Assembly (NCBI GenBank): GCA_045603225.1
Contig: JAZULT010000055.1
Location: forward strand, 1 to 64,000
DNA: 64,000 bases
Source of the DNA: RGIG9115 sp045603225
GTDB taxonomy: Bacteria; Bacillota; Clostridia; UBA1381
Direction of reading: 5' to 3'
In this document: piece after piece, positions 1 to 7,608 of the stretch
Layout of the letters: the number at the start of each line of letters is the position of its first letter
Numbering within the stretch: the stretch's first letter is position 1
Notes under the pieces: generated by a model
Told to the model about the DNA's origin: nothing
Database searches by the model: none
The model's input: only the letters and a program-made list of their open reading frames with translations
Translations under genes and position numbers: made by a program

Positions 1-10
1 GGTCATACGA

Positions 11-115
11 GTTTAAAAATAATAAATTTTTGTTCCGACAAGGCAAAAACGCAGGGAATACTCTCGTATTCACGAGGATTTTAACGCGGTTGGGACGGAA
101 ATTTATATTTTTAAA
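11..115. repeat. Palindromic intergenic repeat
   Basis: This is a long imperfect inverted repeat. The outer arm GTTTAAAAAT near 11-20 is mirrored by ATTTTTAAAC near 107-116, and ATAAATTT is mirrored by AAATTTAT just inside. The centre is a perfect hairpin, GAATAC-TCTC-GTATTC (56-71). No ORF spans it. The architecture is that of a MITE or REP-type unit; whether it is dispersed in the genome cannot be seen here. Confidence 0.6.
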
Positions 116-363
116 CCGCCTTTAGTGTTGGTTGCTTAGGCTACAATTTGTGATTTCTCCGCTTATTAATCAGAAACTTTTTTACTTAACGCAATACCCC
201 CTTTTTAATTATAAAAATCTGGAAAAAACTCAAATATTTAAAATTGTGGACTGTCCGATTTTAAACAATTACAATGTTATAACATTATAATGACGTGAAT
301 AAACCTTGTAAAACCTTAATATAATACTGATACAGCGTATTTTAGTCATATAAAAAAATTCAC
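116..363. other. Intergenic stretch upstream of the glmS promoter
   Basis: This is AT-rich non-coding DNA between the palindromic repeat and the glmS promoter. I see no convincing ORF, tRNA or riboswitch here, and no glmS ribozyme core. Confidence 0.5.
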
Positions 364-392
364 TTGATTTTTTGCCTTACATGGTGTAAAAT
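364..392 (+). promoter_or_regulatory. Predicted glmS promoter
   Basis: TTGATT (364-369), a 17-bp spacer and TAAAAT (387-392) form a sigma-A type promoter about 75 bp before the glmS start. The short leader carries a 9-bp hairpin, ATGTTTGAA (410-418) with TTCAAACAT (436-444), not followed by a U-tract. Confidence 0.6.
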
Positions 393-467
393 ATAGAGGT
401 ATTGAAAAGATGTTTGAATTTAGAGAATGTTCAATTTCAAACATAGTATAAATCGGGAGGAAAAAAT

Positions 468-2294
468 ATGTGTGGTATTATAGGTTATGTCGGAGAGAAG
501 CAAGCTGCTCCAATACTTCTGGAAGGTTTGTCGAAGCTTGAATACAGAGGGTATGACTCTGCAGGTATAGCAGTTTTTTCTGACGGAGGAATAAATGTTG
601 AGAAATCCAGAGGAAGACTTTCCGTCCTTGCTGATAAAACAGACAACGGAAATTCTGTAAAGGGATGTGTCGGAATCGGACATACGAGATGGGCGACACA
701 CGGCGAGCCGTCGGATGTGAATTCTCATCCTCATCTGTCAAGTTCGGGTAGATTTGCTGTTGTTCATAACGGAATAATTGAAAACTATATTCCGCTTAAA
801 AAGAACCTTACGGATAAAGGTGTGGAGTTCTTATCTGAAACAGATACAGAGGTTATAGCACATCTTATAGAGCATTACTATAATGGAGATATTCTTGATG
901 CGGTGGTTAAGGTTATAGAAAGAGTAAACGGTTCATATGCGTTCGGAATTCTTTGCCTTGATAATCCGGAGCAGTTTGTTGCTGTAAGAAAGGCAAGCCC
1001 TTTGATTGTCGGTCTTGGCGAAGGGGAGAATTTTATTGCATCGGATGTAACAGCAATACTTAACCATACAAGAAATATATACTATCTTGAGGATAATGAA
1101 ATTGTTATGCTTGAGAAAGATTCCGTAAAGGTTTATAATCTTGACAGGGAAGAAATAATAAAAGAACCTTTTGTTGTAAACTGGGATATATCTGCAGCTG
1201 AAAAAGGCGGATATGAGCACTTTATGATGAAGGAAATTGAAGAACAGCCGAAAGCACTTCGCGAAACGATTAGTCCGAGATTACAGGACGGTAAAATAGT
1301 TCTTGATGATATATCTCTTACTGCTGAAGATATTAAAAATATCAATAAAATTTATATTATAGCATGCGGAAGTGCATATCATGTCGGTGTTGTCGGAAAA
1401 TATGTGATTGAAAAATATTGCCGTAAGCCTGTCGAGGCTATAGTTGCCTCGGAGTTCAGATATTCAGAGCCTATTATAGATAAAAACGATCTTGCGATAA
1501 TAATAAGTCAGTCGGGAGAAACTGCGGACACGATTGCAGCGTTGAAAGAAGTTAAGGAACACGGTGCAAGAACAATTGGTATTGTTAATGTTGTCGGAAG
1601 TGCGATAGCAAATCTCTCAGATGATGTTCTTTACACTTGGGCGGGGCCTGAAATAGCCGTTGCAACGACAAAAGCGTACTCAACTCAGCTTTCAGTTATT
1701 TATATGCTTGCGACATATATGGGAGATAAGCTCGGAACTATCAGTACTTCTGAATACGACACAATTATCGGAGAGCTTGAAAAACTGCCTGAAAATATAG
1801 AGAAAATTTTGAAAAACAAAGATGAAGTGCAGTACCTTGCATCAAAATTCTTTAACTGTCATTCGATTTTCTTTATTGGCAGAAATCTTGACTATGCGGT
1901 AAGTCTTGAGGGTTCGCTTAAGCTTAAGGAAATTTCATATATTCATTCCGAAGCGTATGCGGCGGGCGAGCTTAAGCATGGAACAATTTCCTTGATTGAA
2001 GAAGGAACTCTTGTAGTTGCGCTCGCTACAAATGATGCACTTTTTGAGAAAACAGTAAGTAATATTAAAGAAGTAAAGGCAAGAGGTGCTGTTGTAATGG
2101 GACTTGCGAAAGAAACAGAAGAGCATATTTCGGATGTGGGTGATTATATTATAAAACTGCCTGTAACACATGATATGCTTATGCCTTCACTTTCTGTTGT
2201 ACCGCTTCAGCTTTTCGGTTATTATGTTGCGTCTCTGAAAGGCTGCGATATTGATAAGCCGAGAAATCTTGCAAAGTCTGTAACAGTTGAATAA
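468..2294 (+). CDS. glmS: Glutamine--fructose-6-phosphate aminotransferase
   Basis: GlmS makes glucosamine-6-phosphate from fructose-6-phosphate and glutamine, the first committed step of UDP-GlcNAc and peptidoglycan synthesis, in the cytosol. The protein has 608 residues, the usual length. It begins MCGIIGYVG, so the N-terminal nucleophile is Cys2 of the class II glutamine amidotransferase domain (about 1-230). Two SIS sugar-phosphate isomerase domains follow, with SQSGETADT and the closing DKPRNLAKSVTVE typical of the family. The start is fixed by a GGGAGG ribosome site 7 bp upstream. It is monocistronic between its own promoter and a hairpin terminator. The glmS ribozyme common in Bacillota is not apparent in the leader. 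Confidence 0.98.
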   Translation: MCGIIGYVGEKQAAPILLEGLSKLEYRGYDSAGIAVFSDGGINVEKSRGRLSVLADKTDNGNSVKGCVGIGHTRWATHGEPSDVNSHPHLSSSGRFAVVHNGIIENYIPLKKNLTDKGVEFLSETDTEVIAHLIEHYYNGDILDAVVKVIERVNGSYAFGILCLDNPEQFVAVRKASPLIVGLGEGENFIASDVTAILNHTRNIYYLEDNEIVMLEKDSVKVYNLDREEIIKEPFVVNWDISAAEKGGYEHFMMKEIEEQPKALRETISPRLQDGKIVLDDISLTAEDIKNINKIYIIACGSAYHVGVVGKYVIEKYCRKPVEAIVASEFRYSEPIIDKNDLAIIISQSGETADTIAALKEVKEHGARTIGIVNVVGSAIANLSDDVLYTWAGPEIAVATTKAYSTQLSVIYMLATYMGDKLGTISTSEYDTIIGELEKLPENIEKILKNKDEVQYLASKFFNCHSIFFIGRNLDYAVSLEGSLKLKEISYIHSEAYAAGELKHGTISLIEEGTLVVALATNDALFEKTVSNIKEVKARGAVVMGLAKETEEHISDVGDYIIKLPVTHDMLMPSLSVVPLQLFGYYVASLKGCDIDKPRNLAKSVTVE

Positions 2295-2300
2295 TACGTT

Positions 2301-2336
2301 TCCGGAGCAGATGAAAAACGCTGTTCCGGATTTTTG
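2301..2336 (+). terminator. Terminator of glmS
   Basis: A 10-bp stem, TCCGGAGCAG (2301-2310) with CTGTTCCGGA (2321-2330), is followed by TTTTT. It lies directly after the glmS stop codon. Confidence 0.85.
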
Positions 2337-2377
2337 TCAATTATAAAAGTATTGTATATGAATTAAGAGGTGATATT

Positions 2378-2857
2378 ATGACAAGTCATCCGTTTCCGGC
2401 TTTATATAATAAAGATTCAAAGATTTTAATTCTGGGAAGCTTTCCGTCTGTAAAATCACGTGAGCAGATGTTTTTTTACGGACATCCTCAAAATCGTTTC
2501 TGGAAAGTGATTTCTGCTGTGTTTGAATGTGATGAACCTGAAACTGTTGAAGAAAAAAAGCAGTTTTTACTTAAAAACGGTATCGCACTTTGGGATGTCA
2601 TTGCTTCGTGTGAGATAACAGGGAGCTCGGATAGCTCTATTAAAAATGTGAAGGTAAACGACATTTCGGAAATTTTAAAAGCAGCGGATATAAGACAGAT
2701 TTTCGTGAATGGTAAAACTGCAGAAAAGTATTTTAAAAAGTACATGAAAGCTCAGATAAACAGAGATGCAATATGTCTTCCGTCTACTTCTCCTGCAAAT
2801 GCTTCATGGTCTGTTGAGAAACTTGTTGAGCAATGGAAGGTGATAAGTGGGGTGTAA
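2378..2857 (+). CDS. DNA-deoxyinosine (hypoxanthine) glycosylase, UDG superfamily
   Basis: This 159-residue cytosolic protein resembles the hypoxanthine-DNA glycosylase branch of the uracil-DNA glycosylase superfamily. Such enzymes remove deaminated adenine (and sometimes uracil) from DNA to start base-excision repair. Diagnostic segments are ILILGSFPSVKSREQ near residue 16, the pattern FYGHPQNRFW near residue 32, the central ALWDVIASCE and the C-terminal LPSTSPANASW, which matches the family's substrate loop. The length is normal. A GAGGTG ribosome site precedes the ATG. It stands alone between glmS and the convergent two-component operon. Confidence 0.85.
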   Translation: MTSHPFPALYNKDSKILILGSFPSVKSREQMFFYGHPQNRFWKVISAVFECDEPETVEEKKQFLLKNGIALWDVIASCEITGSSDSSIKNVKVNDISEILKAADIRQIFVNGKTAEKYFKKYMKAQINRDAICLPSTSPANASWSVEKLVEQWKVISGV

Positions 2858-2909
2858 AAAAAGTCCAAACCGAAAAAAAGGGGATAACAATGCAGCGTAT
2901 ATACTGCTA

Positions 2910-2952
2910 AAAAATAGAATTTCTGATGAAAATCTCATTTTATTCTATTTTT
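2910..2952 (+). terminator. Hairpin after the DNA glycosylase gene
   Basis: AAAAATAGAAT (2910-2920) pairs with ATTCTATTTTT (2942-2952) as an 11-bp perfect stem ending in T residues. It lies between convergent genes and could terminate in both directions. Confidence 0.55.
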
Positions 2953-2973
2953 CTGAGATTTTATCCTTTTTGC

Positions 2974-3056
2974 TATGAGCAAACTTCGCCTCTCGACGTA
3001 CCATCGTACGACTTCGGGTGGTCTGTACATACATGTATGTACAGCTCAGTTTGTCT
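2974..3056. repeat. Palindrome cluster in the convergent intergenic region
   Basis: This short segment holds the 22-bp perfect palindrome CTGTACATACATGTATGTACAG split at its centre (3023-3044), preceded by the CGTAC/GTACG inverted pair at about 2997-3010. It is non-coding and sits between the glycosylase gene and the response-regulator stop codon. It may be a mobile palindromic repeat or a protein-binding site. Confidence 0.5.
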
Positions 3057-3089
3057 ATTCTGAATCATTTTTTACATCTCCATTTCTCT

Positions 3090-3737
3090 TCATTTCTCTT
3101 CATACAATGCCTTGTCAGGAGAAACTATGATAAGGTTTTTTTGTGCAACGGCAATGAGAAGCTCCATGCGTGTACGGTAACCTGTCTTATCAAGAATTTT
3201 ACCGATATGCCAGCGGATATTTGCTTTGCTGCAACCGAGCATGGTCGCGGCATCCTCGTCGCCTGTGCTTTGCATAAGCGCTCGGAGAACATTAAGCTCA
3301 TAACTTGTAAGATTATAACTTGTGGAAAGTCCGAGTGTTACTTCGGGAGTTCTGTCAGGGAAGATATGTTCACCGTTGACAGTTCTGTCCATAACGGAAA
3401 GCAGGTCGCCGTGACTTGCATCCTTGTACCAGAAGCTGTCCGCTCTTGCGAGTTTGGCTTTTTCAATAAATGTATGCTCTGCCATGGATGTCACAATAAT
3501 AATCTTAATTTCCGGAAATTTTTTCTTAATGACTGCGGTGGCATCTATACCGCTTTCATCGCGGACTGTGCATACGTCCATGAGAATAAGGTCGATTTTT
3601 TCGCGCATGCAAAAGAGCTCTGCGTCTGCAGCGTTCGGAATAATGCCGGCCAGAATATATTTTTCGTTGGAGTTTATAATGGCTTCCATGTTTTCCTGAG
3701 CCATTTTCTGGTCTTCTACAATAAGAACACGATTCAT
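3090..3737 (-). CDS. LuxR/NarL-type response regulator
   Basis: This is a 215-residue two-component transcription factor. The N-terminal receiver domain shows acidic E8-D9, phosphoacceptor D54 in LILMDVC, T83 and K105. The C-terminal LuxR-type helix-turn-helix occupies about 140-205, with LTSYELNVLRAL and MLGCSKANIRWHIGKIL. I chose the ATG at 3737 rather than an upstream in-frame ATG because AAGGAAAAG lies just before it and its first codon overlaps the stop of the upstream kinase gene (ATGA). That overlap implies translational coupling and that the kinase phosphorylates this regulator. Targets are unknown. Confidence 0.92.
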   Translation of the reverse strand: MNRVLIVEDQKMAQENMEAIINSNEKYILAGIIPNAADAELFCMREKIDLILMDVCTVRDESGIDATAVIKKKFPEIKIIIVTSMAEHTFIEKAKLARADSFWYKDASHGDLLSVMDRTVNGEHIFPDRTPEVTLGLSTSYNLTSYELNVLRALMQSTGDEDAATMLGCSKANIRWHIGKILDKTGYRTRMELLIAVAQKNLIIVSPDKALYEEK

Positions 3738-5017
3738 ATTATCTTTTCCTTTTCTTTTCGTTTGGGTATGGTAACAGTTAATTTGAATGTCGGGAACGAC
3801 TGCACCTTCATCTGTCCGCCTGCACGTTCGACACGGTGTCTGAGTGAGGACAGTCCTCCGCCTTCTGTAATTTCGCTTTCCGGGCATTTCCCGTTATTTG
3901 TAACGGTGACACCGGCTTCTGTTTCTGTTTCGGTAAAATCTGCGTAAAGCTCGGTTGCTTCGGCATATCGTACAGCGTTTGTTACACATTCACGGACGGC
4001 ACAGGTGAGTATATATGCGACTTTTTCAGATTCCGGAAGATTGCCGCTCTGGATAAACTCAAGTTTTACGAATTCGCATGTTTTGCGAATCTGCAGAAGC
4101 ATATCTTCGTCTGGGGTATCGTTGATGTATTTAATCATGGACACTGCTCTTTGCCATGAAGATGCGATACTGTCGGGAATATTCTCAACATTATCTTCTT
4201 TCAGATATTTCTGTGCAGCTATAAGACATCTGCCCATCTCGTCGTGAACACGCATTTTTGTATTAAGTATTTCTTCTTCCCGGGTTACGGCAACAACGTT
4301 TGATGAAAGTATCTGCAAATTTTCCTGTACTTTTTTTAGCTGTTCGTTTTCCTGCATTAGTTCTTCACGTGTTTTGTAAAGCTCTGTGACATTAAGGGCG
4401 ATATACTGTGTGTATGAGTTGCCGCTTTCGTGAACAAAGCTTCTTTTCTTAAGATGCCATGCATTTCCGTCAGGCAGAATAAATGTACGGTTTACTTTTT
4501 TGACCCCGCTTACAGGTGTAAAATCATCATTTGAAATAGTCTCAAGGTCTGTAATGAATTGCACATCCTTACCGCTGACTGCGAAGCTGAAGCGTTGCAT
4601 AGCATGATTACAAAGTACAGGCAATCCTTCTGAGTTAAAGAAGCATACACCTGTAGGTAAATTGTCGAAGGCTTCCTTGATAGAATTACGGCTGATTGTT
4701 TTTCTGCCTTTTGTTTCGCTTAGAAGCATCCAAATGCTATATATGAGCGACAGCAAAACAACAGTCATAAGCACTATATACGGAACGTGAAGATGAAGCC
4801 CGTTATCGGCACCTGTTATGCGGCTGTTAAGCTGCATTATTATATAAATAACCGTATTAAGTAAAAATGTAAGGATGCCTCCGGTCAGCTTCCGTACACT
4901 GCATCCTCTGCGGTACAGAAATACTAAGCTGATTACAAGTGAGAAAACAGTCAGCTGACTGAGAATTAACAGCAGTATCTGCCATACGGAATCTATAAGA
5001 TAAAAACATGTCAGCAT
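3734..5017 (-). CDS. Membrane sensor histidine kinase, HisKA_3-like
   Basis: This 427-residue inner-membrane kinase has hydrophobic segments at about 10-35, 47-62 and 79-100. A PAS-like sensory region spans about 110-215 and a coiled linker about 215-250. The phosphoacceptor H258 lies in MRVHDEMGR, the H-D-E arrangement of the HisKA_3 (NarX/DesK-like) class. The C-terminal HATPase shows the N-box RECVTNAVRYA around N347 and a GGGLSSLRHRV G-box. It overlaps the upstream gene by 7 bp and the response regulator by 4 bp, so the three form one operon. The signal sensed cannot be told from sequence. Confidence 0.9.
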   Translation of the reverse strand: MLTCFYLIDSVWQILLLILSQLTVFSLVISLVFLYRRGCSVRKLTGGILTFLLNTVIYIIMQLNSRITGADNGLHLHVPYIVLMTVVLLSLIYSIWMLLSETKGRKTISRNSIKEAFDNLPTGVCFFNSEGLPVLCNHAMQRFSFAVSGKDVQFITDLETISNDDFTPVSGVKKVNRTFILPDGNAWHLKKRSFVHESGNSYTQYIALNVTELYKTREELMQENEQLKKVQENLQILSSNVVAVTREEEILNTKMRVHDEMGRCLIAAQKYLKEDNVENIPDSIASSWQRAVSMIKYINDTPDEDMLLQIRKTCEFVKLEFIQSGNLPESEKVAYILTCAVRECVTNAVRYAEATELYADFTETETEAGVTVTNNGKCPESEITEGGGLSSLRHRVERAGGQMKVQSFPTFKLTVTIPKRKEKEKII

Positions 5018-7332
5018 CTTGTGTCACCTTCTTTCAACATGAAGGAAAGCGTATAGCAGTTTTCCTCTGAAATATTTACCGTGATATTGTCATGCAGCAG
5101 TTTTGTGAGGTCAAGACTGCAAACAACATCAACACAGGCATAATAACAGTTGTCGCGGCAGAAAAAACGCGCAAGCAGACTGCTTAGTCCGTCAAAAGTA
5201 TTTTCCACAACGTATTCGTAAAAATCAAAAAGCCGCATTGCAATATCGGACGGAATATCGGTTTCGAACTGTACAGAGCATGCACAGCTTATGCCGGAAA
5301 GTTGTAAGTTTTTCATCATTTCCCCAAAACTGAGTTCCAGCTCTTTTGTTTTGATAATCCCATCCTGTTCGTTTACAAGAATCAGGTTGTTGCGACGTTT
5401 AAGGTAAGCTCCTACAACTACTATACGACGTAGAAGCTCACGTTTTTCATCTGCTTTGTCAGAGCTAATGAGCTTTTTAAGCCATACATTCAACAAATCA
5501 ATCTGATGCGATGTCTGACGGTGAAGCTCGTCATGCAGACGGTTTTTTTCCGCAAGCATACGTATCTGTTTGTCAAGCTGATAATTTTTCATGGATACAC
5601 TGTTTGAATCCTTCAGCTCCTCGCGAAGTGCAGTAAGTTCATCAAGAATGTCAAGAAGCTCTGACACGTCCTCCTGCCAGAGGGTATGACCGCCTCGGAT
5701 AGCCGCACCTGAAACGCGTATGCCGTTTTCAAGCATAACGTGAGAAGTTTCTGTTTGTTTCATTTGTTCTGTTGTAAGAGGCAATGCATCATCAGAACAG
5801 TAATATGTATTGTAATTATTGTCTGCAATCGCAACACCGAGCCCGGAGTGCTTAAGAAGCTCGTCGTAGTGTGTATTAGAGCCTACAAGACCTGCTTTGA
5901 TACAGCTTTCCCATATAGCCACCACCGTAAAGCAAAGTGCCGCTGTCATTTCTATAAAGCCGAACAAAGATGTATCAATCGTATATAAAACAGTGTAAAG
6001 CACACCTACTGCTATCATCGCAATCGGTCTCCATATAACCTTGTGTGTTCCGGGGAGACGGCAACGTTTTATGGCTTCTGTCACCATCAGGACAATACAG
6101 AAGAAAATCCATACTACAGCAGTATAATAAAGAAAGCTGTGCCTGTACGTGTCCCAGCCTGCTTCATATCCGCAATGAAACTTAAATGCCCACTGATGCA
6201 AATCGTTTGTAAGTATACCGAAAATAAGTATGAGTGAGAATATACTCATTAAATGCCATTTTTTAGGCATTTTGTATTCTTCTGGCTCGCCTATGTGTTT
6301 TACTGCAAAGAAGCAAAGCTGAGGAATCAGAATCATTGAGATATAATAAGCATACCAGCACCACTGACCGACAGGGAATATGTGAAGAAACACCGTAAGT
6401 CTCAATGTACGCATCAGCATCCAGAATATCATCAGGGTAACGAGCGTTACAAGATAACGGCGGATGCTTTTGTGTACAATCCTGTCGTAAACTGCAACAC
6501 CCCATGAAACGAGTATTCCTATATAGATTATAAGTATAACAACGTGGGAGGTCACGTACATGAACGGTGAAAGCTCTTTCGTGATGATACGTATAAAGTT
6601 TGCAAACAGGAGCAGGAATATTGCGAGCAATACATCGATGGTGTAAGATGACGGTTTTGTTTCATCAGACATATATCCGTGCTTCTGCATGGAACGGTAC
6701 AATGCAAGAATGAGACATTCGGTCAGTATGTATGAAACTGAAAGCCATTCAAATCCACGTGGCATAAACTGTTCTGCAAGCCATATTACAATATTGCAGA
6801 GAACGGCTGACAAAAGTAAAAATATGTATAGCCGGGATTTGATTTTCTTTTTGACAATGGCATAAAATGCAATTCCTGCCATGGACAGCATATAACTGCC
6901 GAGATAAATATAGTAAAGCTTATGGAGAGGTCCGTATTCACGAACGAGCTTTGTATAGCCGTCTGCAAATTCGACATCTACCGAGCTGTAATAAACAGGA
7001 AGGATACCGGGACTTGTGGTAATGCCAAGCATAACAATGCCGGCGGCAACAAGTGAAAATGTTATCCATTTCCTGCGTTTTATTCTGCACAGACGCTGTA
7101 CCATCATAGTTGAAAAGAAAGGAAGGAATACACTTCCGAGGTATGCAATTCTGTTGGAATTAAGAGCCGCATCAAGACTTTTTGATACAGACACCATAAA
7201 ATATCCGAGATTACATAAAGCAACCGAGACAAATAACCATATCAGCCACTCGTCACGCTTTTTATCTGCAACAACGCAAAAGCCTACCATGCACAGAGAA
7301 ATTACAGCTACAATTCCGTATGCCAGAGACAT
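5011..7332 (-). CDS. Multi-TM histidine-kinase-like sensor with degenerate ATPase region
   Basis: This 773-residue membrane protein is first in the operon. Residues 1-220 resemble the 7TM N-terminal domain found on some histidine kinases. A second block of roughly eight membrane segments follows (about 230-480). The cytoplasmic part (about 490-773) has a dimerisation-like helix with RLHDELHRQTSH, comparable to H-box regions. I do not find clear N, G1 and G2 ATP-binding boxes; the nearest match is VVENTFDGL. It may therefore be a pseudokinase or receptor that works with the downstream kinase. A TAAAGGAGG site precedes the ATG at 7332. Confidence 0.75.
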   Translation of the reverse strand: MSLAYGIVAVISLCMVGFCVVADKKRDEWLIWLFVSVALCNLGYFMVSVSKSLDAALNSNRIAYLGSVFLPFFSTMMVQRLCRIKRRKWITFSLVAAGIVMLGITTSPGILPVYYSSVDVEFADGYTKLVREYGPLHKLYYIYLGSYMLSMAGIAFYAIVKKKIKSRLYIFLLLSAVLCNIVIWLAEQFMPRGFEWLSVSYILTECLILALYRSMQKHGYMSDETKPSSYTIDVLLAIFLLLFANFIRIITKELSPFMYVTSHVVILIIYIGILVSWGVAVYDRIVHKSIRRYLVTLVTLMIFWMLMRTLRLTVFLHIFPVGQWCWYAYYISMILIPQLCFFAVKHIGEPEEYKMPKKWHLMSIFSLILIFGILTNDLHQWAFKFHCGYEAGWDTYRHSFLYYTAVVWIFFCIVLMVTEAIKRCRLPGTHKVIWRPIAMIAVGVLYTVLYTIDTSLFGFIEMTAALCFTVVAIWESCIKAGLVGSNTHYDELLKHSGLGVAIADNNYNTYYCSDDALPLTTEQMKQTETSHVMLENGIRVSGAAIRGGHTLWQEDVSELLDILDELTALREELKDSNSVSMKNYQLDKQIRMLAEKNRLHDELHRQTSHQIDLLNVWLKKLISSDKADEKRELLRRIVVVGAYLKRRNNLILVNEQDGIIKTKELELSFGEMMKNLQLSGISCACSVQFETDIPSDIAMRLFDFYEYVVENTFDGLSSLLARFFCRDNCYYACVDVVCSLDLTKLLHDNITVNISEENCYTLSFMLKEGDTRC

Positions 7333-7376
7333 TCAGGATATCCTCCTTTACGAAAATTTACAATTATATTTCTTTT

Positions 7377-7405
7377 ATTGTAACATATTCGGACGCGTAG
7401 TTCAA
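7377..7405 (-). promoter_or_regulatory. Promoter of the two-component operon
   Basis: On the minus strand TTGAAC, a 17-bp spacer and TACAAT lie about 45 bp before the first start codon of the kinase-kinase-regulator operon. Confidence 0.6.
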
Positions 7406-7480
7406 TAGTTTTAGTATAAATTGTCCGCATAATGCACAAAAATACCAAATTTCAGGCGGTTTTTTTGTCAATCAGAACTG

Positions 7481-7509
7481 TTGACTTTTTTCATAGTTTG
7501 CGTTATAAT
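7481..7509 (+). promoter_or_regulatory. rpoB promoter
   Basis: TTGACT (7481-7486), 17 bp and TATAAT (7504-7509) are a near-consensus sigma-A promoter giving a leader of about 90 nt before rpoB. Confidence 0.8.
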
Positions 7510-7532
7510 ATATAATTGTATAGTAATATAAA

Positions 7533-7582
7533 ATGCCAGGAGTAGCGGTTTATACAATTTACTTCCGGCATGGTATTGCCGG
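7533..7582 (+). promoter_or_regulatory. rpoB leader with two mutually exclusive hairpins
   Basis: ATGCCAGGAGTA (7533-7544) can pair with TACTTCCGGCAT (7560-7571) over 12 positions with one mismatch. CCGGCA (7565-7570) can instead pair with TGCCGG (7577-7582). The two stems share bases, so only one can form. No U-tract follows. A regulatory role is inferred from the overlap only. Confidence 0.4.
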
Positions 7583-7608
7583 ACTAAAAAATATGAGGTG
7601 ATAGTTTA

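Noticed and set aside
3018..3947. 309-codon plus-strand ORF
   Set aside because: It lies antisense to the response regulator and kinase, which have clear domains. Its sequence is Cys/Phe-rich with no ribosome site and looks like a shadow frame.
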